This document shows, one piece after another, positions 41,849 to 50,501 of a stretch of 64,000 bases of DNA. The stretch covers positions 1 through 64,000 of the forward strand of contig NZ_QNUF01000022.1 in NCBI RefSeq assembly GCF_003385455.1. Direction: 5' to 3'. The first letter of the stretch is position 1; each line of letters opens with the position of its first letter. The position numbers were made by a program, and so were the translations under genes. The notes beneath the pieces were generated by a model. That model had not been told where the DNA came from. It was given only the letters and a program-made list of their open reading frames with translations, and did no database searches. The stretch comes from Chryseobacterium rhizosphaerae (GTDB lineage: Bacteria; Bacteroidota; Bacteroidia; Flavobacteriales; Weeksellaceae).

Positions 41849-42240
41849 ATTTGAAATTCAATAGGAGTGAGCTTTAGCCTGCTTGTTTTTTAGATTGTAT
41901 CCATTGGCTTTAGCCTAAACTTGTTTAAAATTTTCTCTCGCAGATTGAGCTGATTTGGCAGATGTTTATGTAACCGTTTTATAATTCCTCTTGTCCTTAA
42001 ATAGTAAAGTAATATTTTTTAACGCAAAGAAAAAAATTAGAAGCTTGATCAATAAGGTTGCAAAGGATTGATTAATTGAAATTAATCTGATGAAGCTTAT
42101 GTGATATAGGATAGATGTATTTAGTCATTTTTTTAACCACAAATAACACTGATATTTTCACAGATGACACTATTAATGCAGTTTGTATTTGTGGTATTCG
42201 TGTAAAAATATTTGTGCTATTAGTGTTTACTTAAATGTAA
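41849..42240. repeat. Tandem noncoding repeat unit, copy 1
   Basis: This copy begins ATTTGAAATTCAATAGG and ends TTAAATGTAA. It matches copy 2 along its whole length with scattered substitutions and small indels (offset 403 at the start, 410 at the end). Its first palindrome is decayed (GAGCTTTAGCCTGC). Confidence 0.85.
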
Positions 42241-42251
42241 GCAAAAGTGAG

Positions 42252-42650
42252 ATTTGAAATTCAATAGAAGTGGGCTTTAGCCCGCTTGTTTTTTATATTA
42301 TATCTATTGGCTTTAGCCTAAACTTGTTTAAAATTTTTCTCTCGCAGATTGTGCTGATTTGGCAGATGTTTATATAGCTGTTTTTACTTTTACGATTCCT
42401 CTTGTCCTTAAATAGTAAAGTAATATTTTTTTAACGCAAAGAAAAAATTAGAAGCTTGATCAATAAGGTTGCAAAGGATTGATTAATTGAAATTAATCTG
42501 ATGAAGCTTATGTGATATAGGATAGATGTATTTAGTCGTTTTTTTAACCACAAATCACACTGATATTTCACAGATGACACTATTAATGCAGTTTGTACTT
42601 GTGGTATTCGTGCAAAAATATTTGTGCTATTAGTGTTTGCTTAAATGTAA
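42252..42650. repeat. Tandem noncoding repeat unit, copy 2
   Basis: Copy 2 of the unit has an intact palindrome at 42268-42287 (AAGTGGGC with GCCCGCTT, loop TTTA) followed by G and six T, a terminator-like element. The final part contains CACAAAT/ATTTGTG inverted repeats found widely in Bacteroidota intergenic DNA. Confidence 0.85.
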
Positions 42651-42711
42651 GTCAAAGAAAATGGTTGGGCTACAGATGAGATATATGAATATTTAAAGCA
42701 GCGAACCCAAA

Positions 42712-42739
42712 AAATCCTGATGACATTTCATCGGGATTT
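42712..42739. terminator. Hairpin after the tandem repeats
   Basis: AAATCCTGATG pairs with CATCGGGATTT (one wobble) around ACATTT, with short A and T flanks. It may terminate the leftward peroxiredoxin-thioredoxin operon or rightward transcription. Confidence 0.55.
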
Positions 42740-42938
42740 TAATTGGATATTCTTTAACAGATACGGATATAACTTCTGGCTTCATATTGACCAGATAGGT
42801 TTTTGAAGTATTGTTCCAGTTGAAAGTAAAGCAGTTATTAAAGAATAGGGAAAAAATATAGTAATGGGGAAGCCCCAGGTATATTGTGTTTTTATAATTT
42901 TTAATTATTAAACCAATTGATGGTAAATAAGTAAAGAA

Positions 42939-43187
42939 CTATTTGTCGATAGATCCTAAAACCTTTTGTGCAAAAGAGTTTAAAGCATCTTTTTCGCTCA
43001 TTCCATTCTGTACATTAGAGTGAACTTCCAAAGCTCCACAGATGTTTGTAATAAGCTCTCCGGCTACATTAAGATCTTCTTCACTTGTTCCTCTGAATTC
43101 ACAGAAACTTTCCAGAACTTCCAATGTTTTTTCAAGATTTTCAGGAGTCTGATTCTGATAAAATTGTCTGATTACGGGTAATTTCAT
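42939..43187 (-). CDS. Small protein, DUF6952-like
   Basis: This 82-residue acidic, helical protein begins MKLPVIRQFYQNQTPENLEKTLEVLESFCEF. Its start overlaps the thioredoxin stop by one base (TAATG), which means strict cotranslation. I recall the family as DUF6952, usually next to thioredoxin and peroxiredoxin genes in flavobacteria. Two cysteines (about 29 and 50) could be redox active. The function is unknown; a role in peroxide defence is inferred from the operon. Confidence 0.65.
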   Translation of the reverse strand: MKLPVIRQFYQNQTPENLEKTLEVLESFCEFRGTSEEDLNVAGELITNICGALEVHSNVQNGMSEKDALNSFAQKVLGSIDK

Positions 43188-43495
43188 TATGATAATTCGT
43201 TAAAAAGGTTAATTAAACTTTCTGCCTGGTTAGATTGAACCTGATTTACTAATTCACCGTTTTTAAAGATGGCGAAAGTAGGTAAGTTGTCCACTTTTGC
43301 TAATTTTCTGCTTTCAGGAAGTTTTTCAGCATCTACATATAAGAAAGGGATAGTTTCATTTTCTGATGCTAATTTTTTGAATTTCGGCTTCATGATTCTG
43401 CAGTTTCCGCACCATGTTGCGCCATATTGAACAACTACTTTTTCGTTGTCATTCACAATATTCTGTAATGTATCTTCGGTTAATTTTGTGTACAT
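43187..43495 (-). CDS. Thioredoxin family protein with a CGNC active site
   Basis: This 102-residue thioredoxin-fold protein has the active site C29-G-N-C32 (in WCGNC) instead of the CGPC of classical thioredoxin; the change should alter redox potential. It keeps W28, D55 (YVDAE) and the cis-Pro of LPTFAIFKNGE. It lies between a peroxiredoxin and DUF6952. It is a likely reductant for the upstream peroxiredoxin. Confidence 0.88.
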   Translation of the reverse strand: MYTKLTEDTLQNIVNDNEKVVVQYGATWCGNCRIMKPKFKKLASENETIPFLYVDAEKLPESRKLAKVDNLPTFAIFKNGELVNQVQSNQAESLINLFNELS

Positions 43496-43547
43496 GATAA
43501 TAAATTGAAAATTTGTTATTTGAAAATGCGTTAATAAGTATAATAAA

Positions 43548-43592
43548 GAAAATGAGATAATTCTTAAATAATTTTCAAATTATCTCATTTTC
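43548..43592. repeat. Perfect 15-bp hairpin between peroxiredoxin and thioredoxin genes
   Basis: The arms 43548-43562 (GAAAATGAGATAATT) and 43578-43592 are perfect complements with a 15-base loop. On the minus strand the hairpin ends in CATTTTCTTT, so it could act as partial terminator or processing site that sets peroxiredoxin above thioredoxin. Confidence 0.6.
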
Positions 43593-43608
43593 AAATTAAC
43601 ACATTATA

Positions 43609-44241
43609 TTAGTTCTTAGCTAAGTATTCTGCTGTAGAAGTTCTGTCTGCTTTCATTGCATCTTTACCTTCTTCCCAGTTTGCAGGACATACTTCACCGT
43701 GTTTTTGAACGTGAGTATAAGCATCGATTAATCTTAAGAATTCTTTTACGTTTCTACCTAGAGGCATATCGTTTACCGCTTCGTGGAAAATTTTTCCAGT
43801 TTCGTCGATAAGGTAAGTTGCTCTGTATGTTACGTTAGAACCTATGAAAACCTCTTCTCCTTCTTCGTTATATTCGAAATCCTGATCTACAATTCCTAAC
43901 GTGTTTGCTAATTGTCTGTGAGTATCAGCTAAAAGTGGGTAAGTAACCCCTTCGATACCTCCGTTATCTTTTGGAGTGTTTAACCAAGCGAAGTGTACTT
44001 CGTTAGTATCACAAGATGCTCCGATTACTTTAGTGTTTCTTTTTTCGAACTCACCTAAAGCTTCCTGGAAAGCGTGAAGTTCTGTAGGGCAAACGAAAGT
44101 GAAATCTTTCGGGTACCAGAATAAAAGAACTTTTTGTTGGTTGTTTACTGCTTCATCAAGGATGTTGATTCTAAGATCGTCACCCATTTCTGACATTGCG
44201 TCGATTGTTAAATTCGGGAATTTTTTTCCTACTAAAGACAT
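43609..44241 (-). CDS. 2-Cys peroxiredoxin (AhpC/TSA type)
   Basis: This 210-residue peroxidase reduces hydrogen peroxide and organic hydroperoxides. The peroxidatic cysteine is C51 in DFTFVCPTE, and the resolving cysteine is about C185 in GEVCPANW. The mid segment YRATYLIDETGKIFHEAVNDMPLGRN is typical. No AhpF is nearby; the downstream CGNC thioredoxin may be the reductant. A near-perfect promoter overlaps a dyad (44294-44316). Confidence 0.92.
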   Translation of the reverse strand: MSLVGKKFPNLTIDAMSEMGDDLRINILDEAVNNQQKVLLFWYPKDFTFVCPTELHAFQEALGEFEKRNTKVIGASCDTNEVHFAWLNTPKDNGGIEGVTYPLLADTHRQLANTLGIVDQDFEYNEEGEEVFIGSNVTYRATYLIDETGKIFHEAVNDMPLGRNVKEFLRLIDAYTHVQKHGEVCPANWEEGKDAMKADRTSTAEYLAKN

Positions 44242-44272
44242 AATTTTCTGTTTTTATATTTAATTTCTAATG

Positions 44273-44303
44273 CAAAGATATAAAAGTTTTATCTATCGAA
44301 CAA
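44273..44303 (-). promoter_or_regulatory. Promoter of the peroxiredoxin operon
   Basis: On the minus strand TTG (44303-44301), a 20-base spacer and TATCTTTG (44280-44273) match the consensus perfectly. The leader is about 24 bases. Confidence 0.7.
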
Positions 44304-44316
44304 GTTGTTTTCGATA
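44294..44316. promoter_or_regulatory. Candidate peroxide-responsive operator (dyad over the -33 box)
   Basis: TATCGAACAA (44294-44303), one central G and TTGTTTTCGATA (44305-44316) form a near-palindrome that covers the -33 TTG. An OxyR- or PerR-like regulator is a reasonable binder, but no regulator is encoded nearby. Confidence 0.45.
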
Positions 44317-44351
44317 AATAAAATCTATAATTGTTTTTGATTCATTCCTAA

Positions 44352-44380
44352 ATAAAAAAGCCCTGAAACCAGGACTTTTT
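44352..44380 (-). terminator. Intrinsic terminator of the M16 protease gene
   Basis: On the minus strand AGTCCTG pairs with CAGGGCT (one wobble) around GTTT, followed by six T. It begins seven bases beyond the stop. Confidence 0.75.
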
Positions 44381-44387
44381 GTATATT

Positions 44388-47327
44388 TTAATATCCGAAT
44401 ATTTCAGTTAAATTAAGTTTTTTTACCTCTCCTAATTTCTGCATAGCAGCTTCATTTACTTTATCTTGAGAAGCTACCAGACAGTAGGTGTAGGTTTTGT
44501 TTTTCATTTCCTTATCATGAAAGGTATTGATATCTGTGAAAGACAGTTTGGGAGCCTGTTCGTAGACATTTTTTCTCATATCAAAGTTGTTTCCAAGCTT
44601 TTGGGATTTTAAATAAGAAAAAATGATACCATCCTGTGTAATTCTTTCTGATGCAATAGATTTTTTCAATCCGCTTTTGGCAGTTTCAAACAATTGCTCG
44701 GATTTTGGCAGTGTAGTCAGCAACTCATTCATTGCCGTAGTAGACTCATTGAATTTATCAGCCTGAGTTCCTACATAAGCCATAATCATATCTTTATCAG
44801 TTTTCTTACCCGGAAGTGCAAAATAAGAATAAGTAGAGTAGGCTAATGCTTTAGATTCTCTGATGGTCTGGAATACAATGGAACCCATTCCGCCTCCAAA
44901 ATAAGTATTGAATAAACTTACAGTCGGGGTAATGGTAGGGTTGTACTGATCGGAGTTTCTTATCCAGAAAACCTCGGCCTGAACCATGTCATAATGGGCA
45001 AACAATACCTTGTTTCTATCCGTAGGTATCTGAACAAAAGTTTTACTTTTAGGCAACTCTTTCAGTGTTGCCGGAAGTTTGTGAACGGGAGTCAGGGATG
45101 CTACGACTTCATTTCCTGATTTTGGTCCGTAATACAGTACTTTATGCTTAAAATTGAATAAATCATGAAGTACATTGATCAGATCTTCTGCTTTCAAGGC
45201 ATCAAGTTCTGCATCCGTTAAAACGTTATTAAAAGGATTTTGTGCCCCATACTGTGCATAACTTCTAAGCCCATTCATGATGGTTGCTTTATTCTGTTTG
45301 GCATTAGCCCTGGCTTTCTTAAGTCTTACTTTATAGGCATCTAAAGCTTCCTGGTCTGCCTGACTGTTTTTGATCAGGTCTTCAAATAAAGCAATGGTTT
45401 GGTCAAAGTTTTCATTTAAACCTTCCAGAGATACGGAAGTTTCCTCGTTTCCGGCACTTACCTCAAAACTTGAAGCAAGCTTATAAAACTCTTTACTGAT
45501 GGCTTCAGAAGATTTATTTTTCGTTCCTAAATACTGAAGATATTCTGCTGCCAACGGAAGTATCTTGTTGTTCCATTTTCCGGAATCAAAATGATAATAC
45601 ATTCTGAACAGGGCGTTATCTGTGTTTTTTACAGAAAGAACATCTATAGCTCCCAGTTTATTTTTGGCGATATCTTTATCATAATTCAACCATATCGGAG
45701 AGATCGCATTTTCCGGCATCTCATCAATCTTCTTAAGGAAAGGAGACTGATCTTCTCTGTTTACTGAAACCGGAGTAATAGTGGGTTTGTCAACTTTTAC
45801 AATACTTTTATCTTCTCCTTTTTTCTTGTAAACAGCTACATAATTATTGTTTTGAAGATACTTTGAAGTGAAATCCATAATATCCTTTTTAGTCAGATGG
45901 GAGATTTCATCCACATATTCCAATGAAGCTTTATGATCTACATCAGAGGTGAATTCATCCATCAGGATCCCTGCTCGGGAAGAATATTTTTCATCCTTCT
46001 GGATGATGTTTTTCTTTTCATTGTTTACTATAGACTGAATTAAGTCATCAGAGAATTCTCCTTTTCTTAACTTGTCTATTTCCTGAAGCAATAAGTTTTT
46101 GACTTCGTCCAGAGACTGTCCTTCAGTGGGCTTTCCCTGTATCAATAGAACAGAATAATCTTTTAAAGCATAAGGAAAAGCATCTGCGCCCAGTAATTTT
46201 TGTTTTTTGACCAAATTAAGATCAATTAATCCTGCCTGGCCATTGGTAAGCATATTTCCTACAAGGTTCAGCAATCTGGCATCTTTGGTAGAAGCTCCCG
46301 GAAATCTGAAGCCAAGCATTACGCTTTCAGGATTGGGTCCTACAACTTCTTTGACAACAGGAGCTGTAATAGGCTTTTCCTGTCCGATTTTATATTCAGG
46401 AACTGTTTTGGTTTTCATGTAGGAGAAGGCTTTGTCTATTTTTGCAATGACTTCATCCGGATTAAAGTCTCCCGACATGATGATTCCCATATTGTTGGGA
46501 ACATAATAATTATTGTAATAATCTCTGATGGCCTGAAGAGATGGGTTTTTTAAATGTTCAATAGTTCCTATTGTTGTCTGCTTTCCATAATTGTTATTAG
46601 GGAAAAGGTTGGCAAACATGGTATCAAAAACTTTGTCTCCATCATCATCAAGTGATCTGTTTTTCTCTTCGTAAACTGCTTCAAGTTCTGTATGGAAAAG
46701 TCTCAATACCGGCTGTCTGAATCTTTCAGACTGTACAGCCAGAAATTTATCAATAACATTCGCCGGGATATCTTCTGTGTATACGGTCTGTTCAAAAGAA
46801 GTAAAGGCATTAGTTCCATCAGCGCCCATACCAGCCAGCATTTTGTCGTATTCATTGGCTATGGCATATTTTGCTGCTTCTCCGGAAACCCTGTCTATTT
46901 CTTTATAGATTTCTTTTCTTTTAGCTTCGTCTTTTGTGGTATTGTATTTCTCGTAAAGAGCATCAATCTGATCCAAAAGAGGTTTTTCTTTAGCCCAGTC
47001 CTTAGAGCCAAACTGATCCGTTCCTTTGAAAAGCATATGTTCCAGATAGTGTGCCAGTCCGGTATGGTCTGCAGGATCGGTTTTGCTTCCTGCTTTCGTG
47101 GCAATATAAGTCTGAATTCTCGGATCCTTATGGGTAGGACTCAGAATGACCGTTAAGCCGTTTTTCAGCGTGTAATATCTGGCTGAAGTAGGGTCATTGG
47201 TAACATACCTGTAAGAGTAGCCGTTTGATTTTGCTTCTTTCCATTGGAAATCCTGCCCATAAGCATAGCCTGTGAAACTTGCGGCAGCAATACTTGTGGC
47301 AATTGTCAGTTTTTTGAACAGATTCAT
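44388..47327 (-). CDS. Periplasmic M16 family metallopeptidase (fused halves)
   Basis: This 979-residue pitrilysin-type protease has a signal peptide (about 1-24, ending YAYGQ). The N-terminal active domain has the inverted zinc motif H93-Y-L-E96-H97 (LAHYLEHMLFKGT) and the distal Glu in LEAVYEEKN. Inactive M16 domains follow, including AYSTYSYFALPG near 850. The insert at 105-160 is helical and charged. It degrades peptides in the periplasm. It starts 22 bases after the aminotransferase gene, so the two are probably cotranscribed. Confidence 0.9.
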   Translation of the reverse strand: MNLFKKLTIATSIAAASFTGYAYGQDFQWKEAKSNGYSYRYVTNDPTSARYYTLKNGLTVILSPTHKDPRIQTYIATKAGSKTDPADHTGLAHYLEHMLFKGTDQFGSKDWAKEKPLLDQIDALYEKYNTTKDEAKRKEIYKEIDRVSGEAAKYAIANEYDKMLAGMGADGTNAFTSFEQTVYTEDIPANVIDKFLAVQSERFRQPVLRLFHTELEAVYEEKNRSLDDDGDKVFDTMFANLFPNNNYGKQTTIGTIEHLKNPSLQAIRDYYNNYYVPNNMGIIMSGDFNPDEVIAKIDKAFSYMKTKTVPEYKIGQEKPITAPVVKEVVGPNPESVMLGFRFPGASTKDARLLNLVGNMLTNGQAGLIDLNLVKKQKLLGADAFPYALKDYSVLLIQGKPTEGQSLDEVKNLLLQEIDKLRKGEFSDDLIQSIVNNEKKNIIQKDEKYSSRAGILMDEFTSDVDHKASLEYVDEISHLTKKDIMDFTSKYLQNNNYVAVYKKKGEDKSIVKVDKPTITPVSVNREDQSPFLKKIDEMPENAISPIWLNYDKDIAKNKLGAIDVLSVKNTDNALFRMYYHFDSGKWNNKILPLAAEYLQYLGTKNKSSEAISKEFYKLASSFEVSAGNEETSVSLEGLNENFDQTIALFEDLIKNSQADQEALDAYKVRLKKARANAKQNKATIMNGLRSYAQYGAQNPFNNVLTDAELDALKAEDLINVLHDLFNFKHKVLYYGPKSGNEVVASLTPVHKLPATLKELPKSKTFVQIPTDRNKVLFAHYDMVQAEVFWIRNSDQYNPTITPTVSLFNTYFGGGMGSIVFQTIRESKALAYSTYSYFALPGKKTDKDMIMAYVGTQADKFNESTTAMNELLTTLPKSEQLFETAKSGLKKSIASERITQDGIIFSYLKSQKLGNNFDMRKNVYEQAPKLSFTDINTFHDKEMKNKTYTYCLVASQDKVNEAAMQKLGEVKKLNLTEIFGY

Positions 47328-47349
47328 TTGATATATTGGAATTGGGTTA

Positions 47350-48543
47350 TTAATTGAAAGGAGCCAGTAAATTCTTGATTCGTTTCATTGCCTCTCTAAG
47401 TTCTTCTTCAGAAGCGGCATATGAAAAACGGATACATTCAGGGCTTCCGAAAGAAAGTCCACCTACACATCCTACATGGGCATTTTCTAAAAGGAACATG
47501 GCAAAATCATCTGAATTATTAATTTCCGTTCCGTTTAGTGTTTTTCCTATATAATGAGAGATATCCGGGAAGAAATAGAAAGCTGCTTTAGGAAGCAATA
47601 CTTTGAATCCTGGAATTTCCTTGATGAGATCAAACATAAGATCTCTTCTCTGCTTGAAAGCATCGATCATGTATTTGTATTCGGAAGGATCTGCCTTTAA
47701 TGCAGTAATAGAAGCTCTTTGAGCCACGGTATTTGCTCCGCTGGTCATTTGACCCTGAACTTTTTCACAAGCTTTTGCCAGCCATTCAGGACATGCAGAA
47801 TATCCTATTCTCCAACCTGTCATTGCAAATGCTTTAGACATTCCGTTGATAACAGCAGTTTGTTCATATATTTCCGGAAACTGGGCAATAGAAGTAGTTT
47901 TTGTCTCGTAATTAATGAATTCATAGATTTCATCTGAGATAACAGTGATTTGAGGGTGTTTTGCGATCACTTTTGCTAACGATTTCAATTCGTCATATGT
48001 ATAATATCCTCCGGAAGGATTACATGGCGAGCTGAAAAGTACAGCTTTCGTTTTTTCTGTGATGGCCTCTTCCAGCTGTTCTGCTGTAATTTTAAAGTCT
48101 GTTACATAAGAAGTAGGAAGCATGACAGAGTTTCCGCCCATCATTTTTACCATCTCATCATAGCTTACCCAATAAGGGGCAGGAAGCAGTACTTCATCTC
48201 CGTCATTGATAATAGCTGCCAAAACATTAATGATAGCCTGTTTGGCACCATTGGAGACACAAATCTGAGTGGGTTTATATTCTAAATGGTTATCCCTTTT
48301 TAATTTATAAGCAATTGCTTCCCGTAATTCCAGAAATCCGGGAACAGGAGAGTAGTGACTGTAATTCTCATTAATGGCATCAAAAGCAGCCTGTTTTATA
48401 TTGTCCGGAACATCGAAATCCGGCTCGCCAAGAGTTAAGCTAATTACATCAATTCCGCTTGCCTTCATTTCTCTGGCTTTGTTAGACATTACAAAAGTCT
48501 GTGAGTATCCTAGTCTTTTTACTCTATCTGAAAGTTTATCCAT
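47350..48543 (-). CDS. Class I aspartate/aromatic-type aminotransferase
   Basis: This 397-residue fold-type I PLP enzyme of the AspC-1gamma type begins MDKLSDRVKRLGYSQTF at ATG 48543; an upstream in-frame extension lies next to the promoter and is not family-like. Motifs are SLTLGEPDFDVP, FSSPCNPSGGYY, VISDEIYEFINY, the PLP lysine in NGMSKAFAMTGWRIGY and the arginine in IRFSYA. It probably forms aspartate from oxaloacetate and glutamate; aromatic substrates are possible. Confidence 0.88.
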   Translation of the reverse strand: MDKLSDRVKRLGYSQTFVMSNKAREMKASGIDVISLTLGEPDFDVPDNIKQAAFDAINENYSHYSPVPGFLELREAIAYKLKRDNHLEYKPTQICVSNGAKQAIINVLAAIINDGDEVLLPAPYWVSYDEMVKMMGGNSVMLPTSYVTDFKITAEQLEEAITEKTKAVLFSSPCNPSGGYYTYDELKSLAKVIAKHPQITVISDEIYEFINYETKTTSIAQFPEIYEQTAVINGMSKAFAMTGWRIGYSACPEWLAKACEKVQGQMTSGANTVAQRASITALKADPSEYKYMIDAFKQRRDLMFDLIKEIPGFKVLLPKAAFYFFPDISHYIGKTLNGTEINNSDDFAMFLLENAHVGCVGGLSFGSPECIRFSYAASEEELREAMKRIKNLLAPFN

Positions 48544-48561
48544 GTTTTTTTTCAATTTTAA

Positions 48562-48569
48562 CAAATATA
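48562..48569 (-). promoter_or_regulatory. -7 box of the aminotransferase-M16 unit
   Basis: TATATTTG on the minus strand lies 19 bases before ATG 48543. No -33 TTG at normal spacing is seen. Confidence 0.5.
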
Positions 48570-48811
48570 TAATAAAAAGGTCTTGTCGGGAAATAAAAAC
48601 AGCCCTAGTTTAAAGATTTTTATCAGGTTTTGAAGTGTCGTAAAATATTTTGAACTGATGTTTTTCCTGAGTGTAATTGAAGATTTAAAATGAATCTGTA
48701 AAATAAGAAGGATTTCAGTGCCATTTTTTATAATTGAAAAACCTAAAGAAGCAGATGTGTTGTACAATGTGGTGCTGCCGTTTTATTTTTTGATATAGAT
48801 GCTGCTAAAGT

Positions 48812-48841
48812 TTGAATAAAAATAATAAAATCTTATTTTTG
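48812..48841 (+). promoter_or_regulatory. Promoter of rsmG
   Basis: TTG (48812-48814), a 19-base spacer and TATTTTTG (48834-48841) match consensus. The TTG that would give a longer protein is the -33 box itself. ATG 48860 is 18 bases beyond the -7 box. Confidence 0.7.
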
Positions 48842-48859
48842 CAGATTATAATAATTCAC

Positions 48860-49495
48860 ATGTCTACAACGTTACTATTAAAATATTTCCCGGATCTTAC
48901 AGAAACCCAGCTAAAACAGTTTGCTCAATTGGAGGAACTTTATAATGAGTGGAATGAAAAGATCAATGTAATTTCCAGAAAAGATATGGAATCGCTGTAT
49001 GAAAAGCATATCCTGCATTCTTTGGGAATTGCTAAAGTGATGGAATTTGCACCGGGAACAAGAGTATTGGATATTGGAACCGGAGGAGGTTTTCCGGGAA
49101 TTCCTTTAGCCATTATGTTTCCGGAGACAGAGTTTACCTTAATAGATTCCATCGGAAAGAAAATCAGTGTCGTTAATGCGGTGGCAGAAGGTGTTGGTTT
49201 GAAAAATGTAAAGGCTATCCATGGAAGAGCGGAAAAGCTGAAAGAAAAATTCCATTTTGTAGTCAGCAGAGCGGTAACCCAGATGCCTGAATTTTTAAGA
49301 TGGCTGAAAGGAAAATTTGAAAAAGAACAGTTGAATGCCAAGCATAACGGAATTTTATATTTAAAAGGCGGTGACCTTGCAGAGGAGCTTGCCGGGATTA
49401 AATCTGAGATCTATAATCTTAAAAACTATTTTGATGAAGAATTTTTTGATACAAAAAAAGTAGTTTATGTATCAAAAGGTAATTTTAATTCCTAA
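48860..49495 (+). CDS. rsmG: 16S rRNA (guanine527-N7)-methyltransferase
   Basis: This 211-residue SAM enzyme methylates G527 of 16S rRNA. Motifs are EWNEKINVISRKD, HILHSLGIAKV, the SAM loop VLDIGTGGGFPGIPLAI, LIDSIGKKISV and VVSRAVTQMPEFL. Length is normal. The start follows from the promoter. Loss of this gene gives low-level streptomycin resistance in other bacteria. The next gene has its own -7 box overlapping the end. Confidence 0.94.
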   Translation: MSTTLLLKYFPDLTETQLKQFAQLEELYNEWNEKINVISRKDMESLYEKHILHSLGIAKVMEFAPGTRVLDIGTGGGFPGIPLAIMFPETEFTLIDSIGKKISVVNAVAEGVGLKNVKAIHGRAEKLKEKFHFVVSRAVTQMPEFLRWLKGKFEKEQLNAKHNGILYLKGGDLAEELAGIKSEIYNLKNYFDEEFFDTKKVVYVSKGNFNS

Positions 49496-49500
49496 ATTTG
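49493..49500 (+). promoter_or_regulatory. -7 box of the lipoprotein gene, overlapping the rsmG stop
   Basis: TAAATTTG includes the rsmG stop codon. The TTG at 49498 belongs to this box, so the lipoprotein starts at ATG 49558, not upstream. Confidence 0.5.
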
Positions 49501-49557
49501 TATGATTGGGAAGTAAACTTTGCTAAATATTTATTGATAATCAGAAAATTGAAGGTT

Positions 49558-49962
49558 ATGAAAACGTTTTTAAACATTGGATTTTCGACATTATTATTGG
49601 GATTAGTAGTAGTCTCATGTAATGATGATGATTACCAGACTATTGAATCTATTGCTAAGATCAAAATAGACAGTGTAAAGGTTATGAAAGACACCATGAG
49701 TGTATTTAGCATACAGAGTATAAAAACGTATTCTACTTATCCTTCTCATTGTGATGGTTTTTACGGATATGATTATATTTATGAAGATGATCTTGAAAGA
49801 ACGGTGACTACTTATAAATATATGACAAGTGGTCCTTGCCAGCAGAGCAGCTATGTAGGAACAAATCAGATTAAGTTTAGCCCGCAGCAGAAAGGAACCT
49901 ATACTTTTAGATTCTGGAATGGCGGAAAAAACTGGATTACAAAAACAATTGTAGCGGAATAA
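49558..49962 (+). CDS. Small lipoprotein of unknown function
   Basis: A 134-residue protein with lipobox VVSC (C20) followed by NDDD. The mature domain is beta-rich, has two or three cysteines (SHCDGF, GPCQQS) and ends TYTFRFWNGGKNWITKTIVAE, an Ig-like or beta-sandwich style. No family is recognised. It ends two bases before the DUF922 protease, so the two are cotranscribed. Confidence 0.65.
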   Translation: MKTFLNIGFSTLLLGLVVVSCNDDDYQTIESIAKIKIDSVKVMKDTMSVFSIQSIKTYSTYPSHCDGFYGYDYIYEDDLERTVTTYKYMTSGPCQQSSYVGTNQIKFSPQQKGTYTFRFWNGGKNWITKTIVAE

Positions 49963-49964
49963 GC

Positions 49965-50501
49965 ATGAAACTGATTGTTTTATCCCTCTTTTTAGCTGTA
50001 CACCTTGTATTTGGACAAAAGATAATCTGGAAGGAAGATCAAAAACTTGACTGGAATAATTTTAAAAGTACAGCGAACAGAAAAAATAATCCGGATGTAG
50101 CCGCCTATACGCATTGTGGCTGGGAATATTCAGTCATCAAATCTACCAATCCTAAATCTCCTGTTAAAATAGAGATCAAAACAATTTTCAATGAAGATAA
50201 ATCATGGAAGGATGTGAAAAAGATTAATGATTATATCTTAGTCCATGAGCAAAAACATTTTGATATTGCAGAGTTATTTGTAAGAAAAATGCGAAAAATG
50301 ATTGCCGAAAAAATCAATACTTCGGCTGATTATGATAAATGGTTTGCTTCAATTTATAAAGACATATCCAACGATTATAAAAACTTTCAGATCTCCTATG
50401 ACAAAGATACCAGTCATGGGATGAATAAAGAAAAGCAGGCAGAATATAATACTGCCATTGCTGAAGAATTAGAACATTTAAAAAGCTATAAAGCCCCTTG
50501 A
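49965..50501 (+). CDS. DUF922-type secreted zinc protease
   Basis: This 178-residue protein has a signal peptide ending VFGQ. The central helix has the zincin motif HEQKH (LVHEQKHFDIAELF, about 92-105), as in DUF922, a family of predicted zinc-dependent proteases. WKEDQKLDWNNFKSTA at the start of the mature part is typical. It lies two bases after the lipoprotein and overlaps the start of the next gene by four (TTGA). Confidence 0.8.
   Translation: MKLIVLSLFLAVHLVFGQKIIWKEDQKLDWNNFKSTANRKNNPDVAAYTHCGWEYSVIKSTNPKSPVKIEIKTIFNEDKSWKDVKKINDYILVHEQKHFDIAELFVRKMRKMIAEKINTSADYDKWFASIYKDISNDYKNFQISYDKDTSHGMNKEKQAEYNTAIAEELEHLKSYKAP

Larger units (their letters stand above)
41745..42938. other. 1.2 kb noncoding region with a tandem duplication
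   Basis: No coding frame of substance is seen. The region consists of two direct copies of a roughly 400-base noncoding unit (41849-42240 and 42252-42650), preceded by about 100 bases and followed by a hairpin at 42712-42739. Both copies contain GGCTTTAGCC palindromes and repeats around CACAAAT/ATTTGTG. Confidence 0.7.
48544..48859. other. Divergent intergenic region between aminotransferase and rsmG
   Basis: This 316-base gap holds the minus-strand -7 box at 48569-48562 and the rsmG promoter at 48812-48841. The central 48590-48800 is AT-rich and without hairpins or a coding frame I can support. Confidence 0.5.

Noticed and set aside
41849..42650. Tandem repeats as a CRISPR array or insertion sequence
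   Set aside because: Only two units, each about 400 bases, with no spacers, no transposase frame and no terminal inverted repeats typical of an IS.
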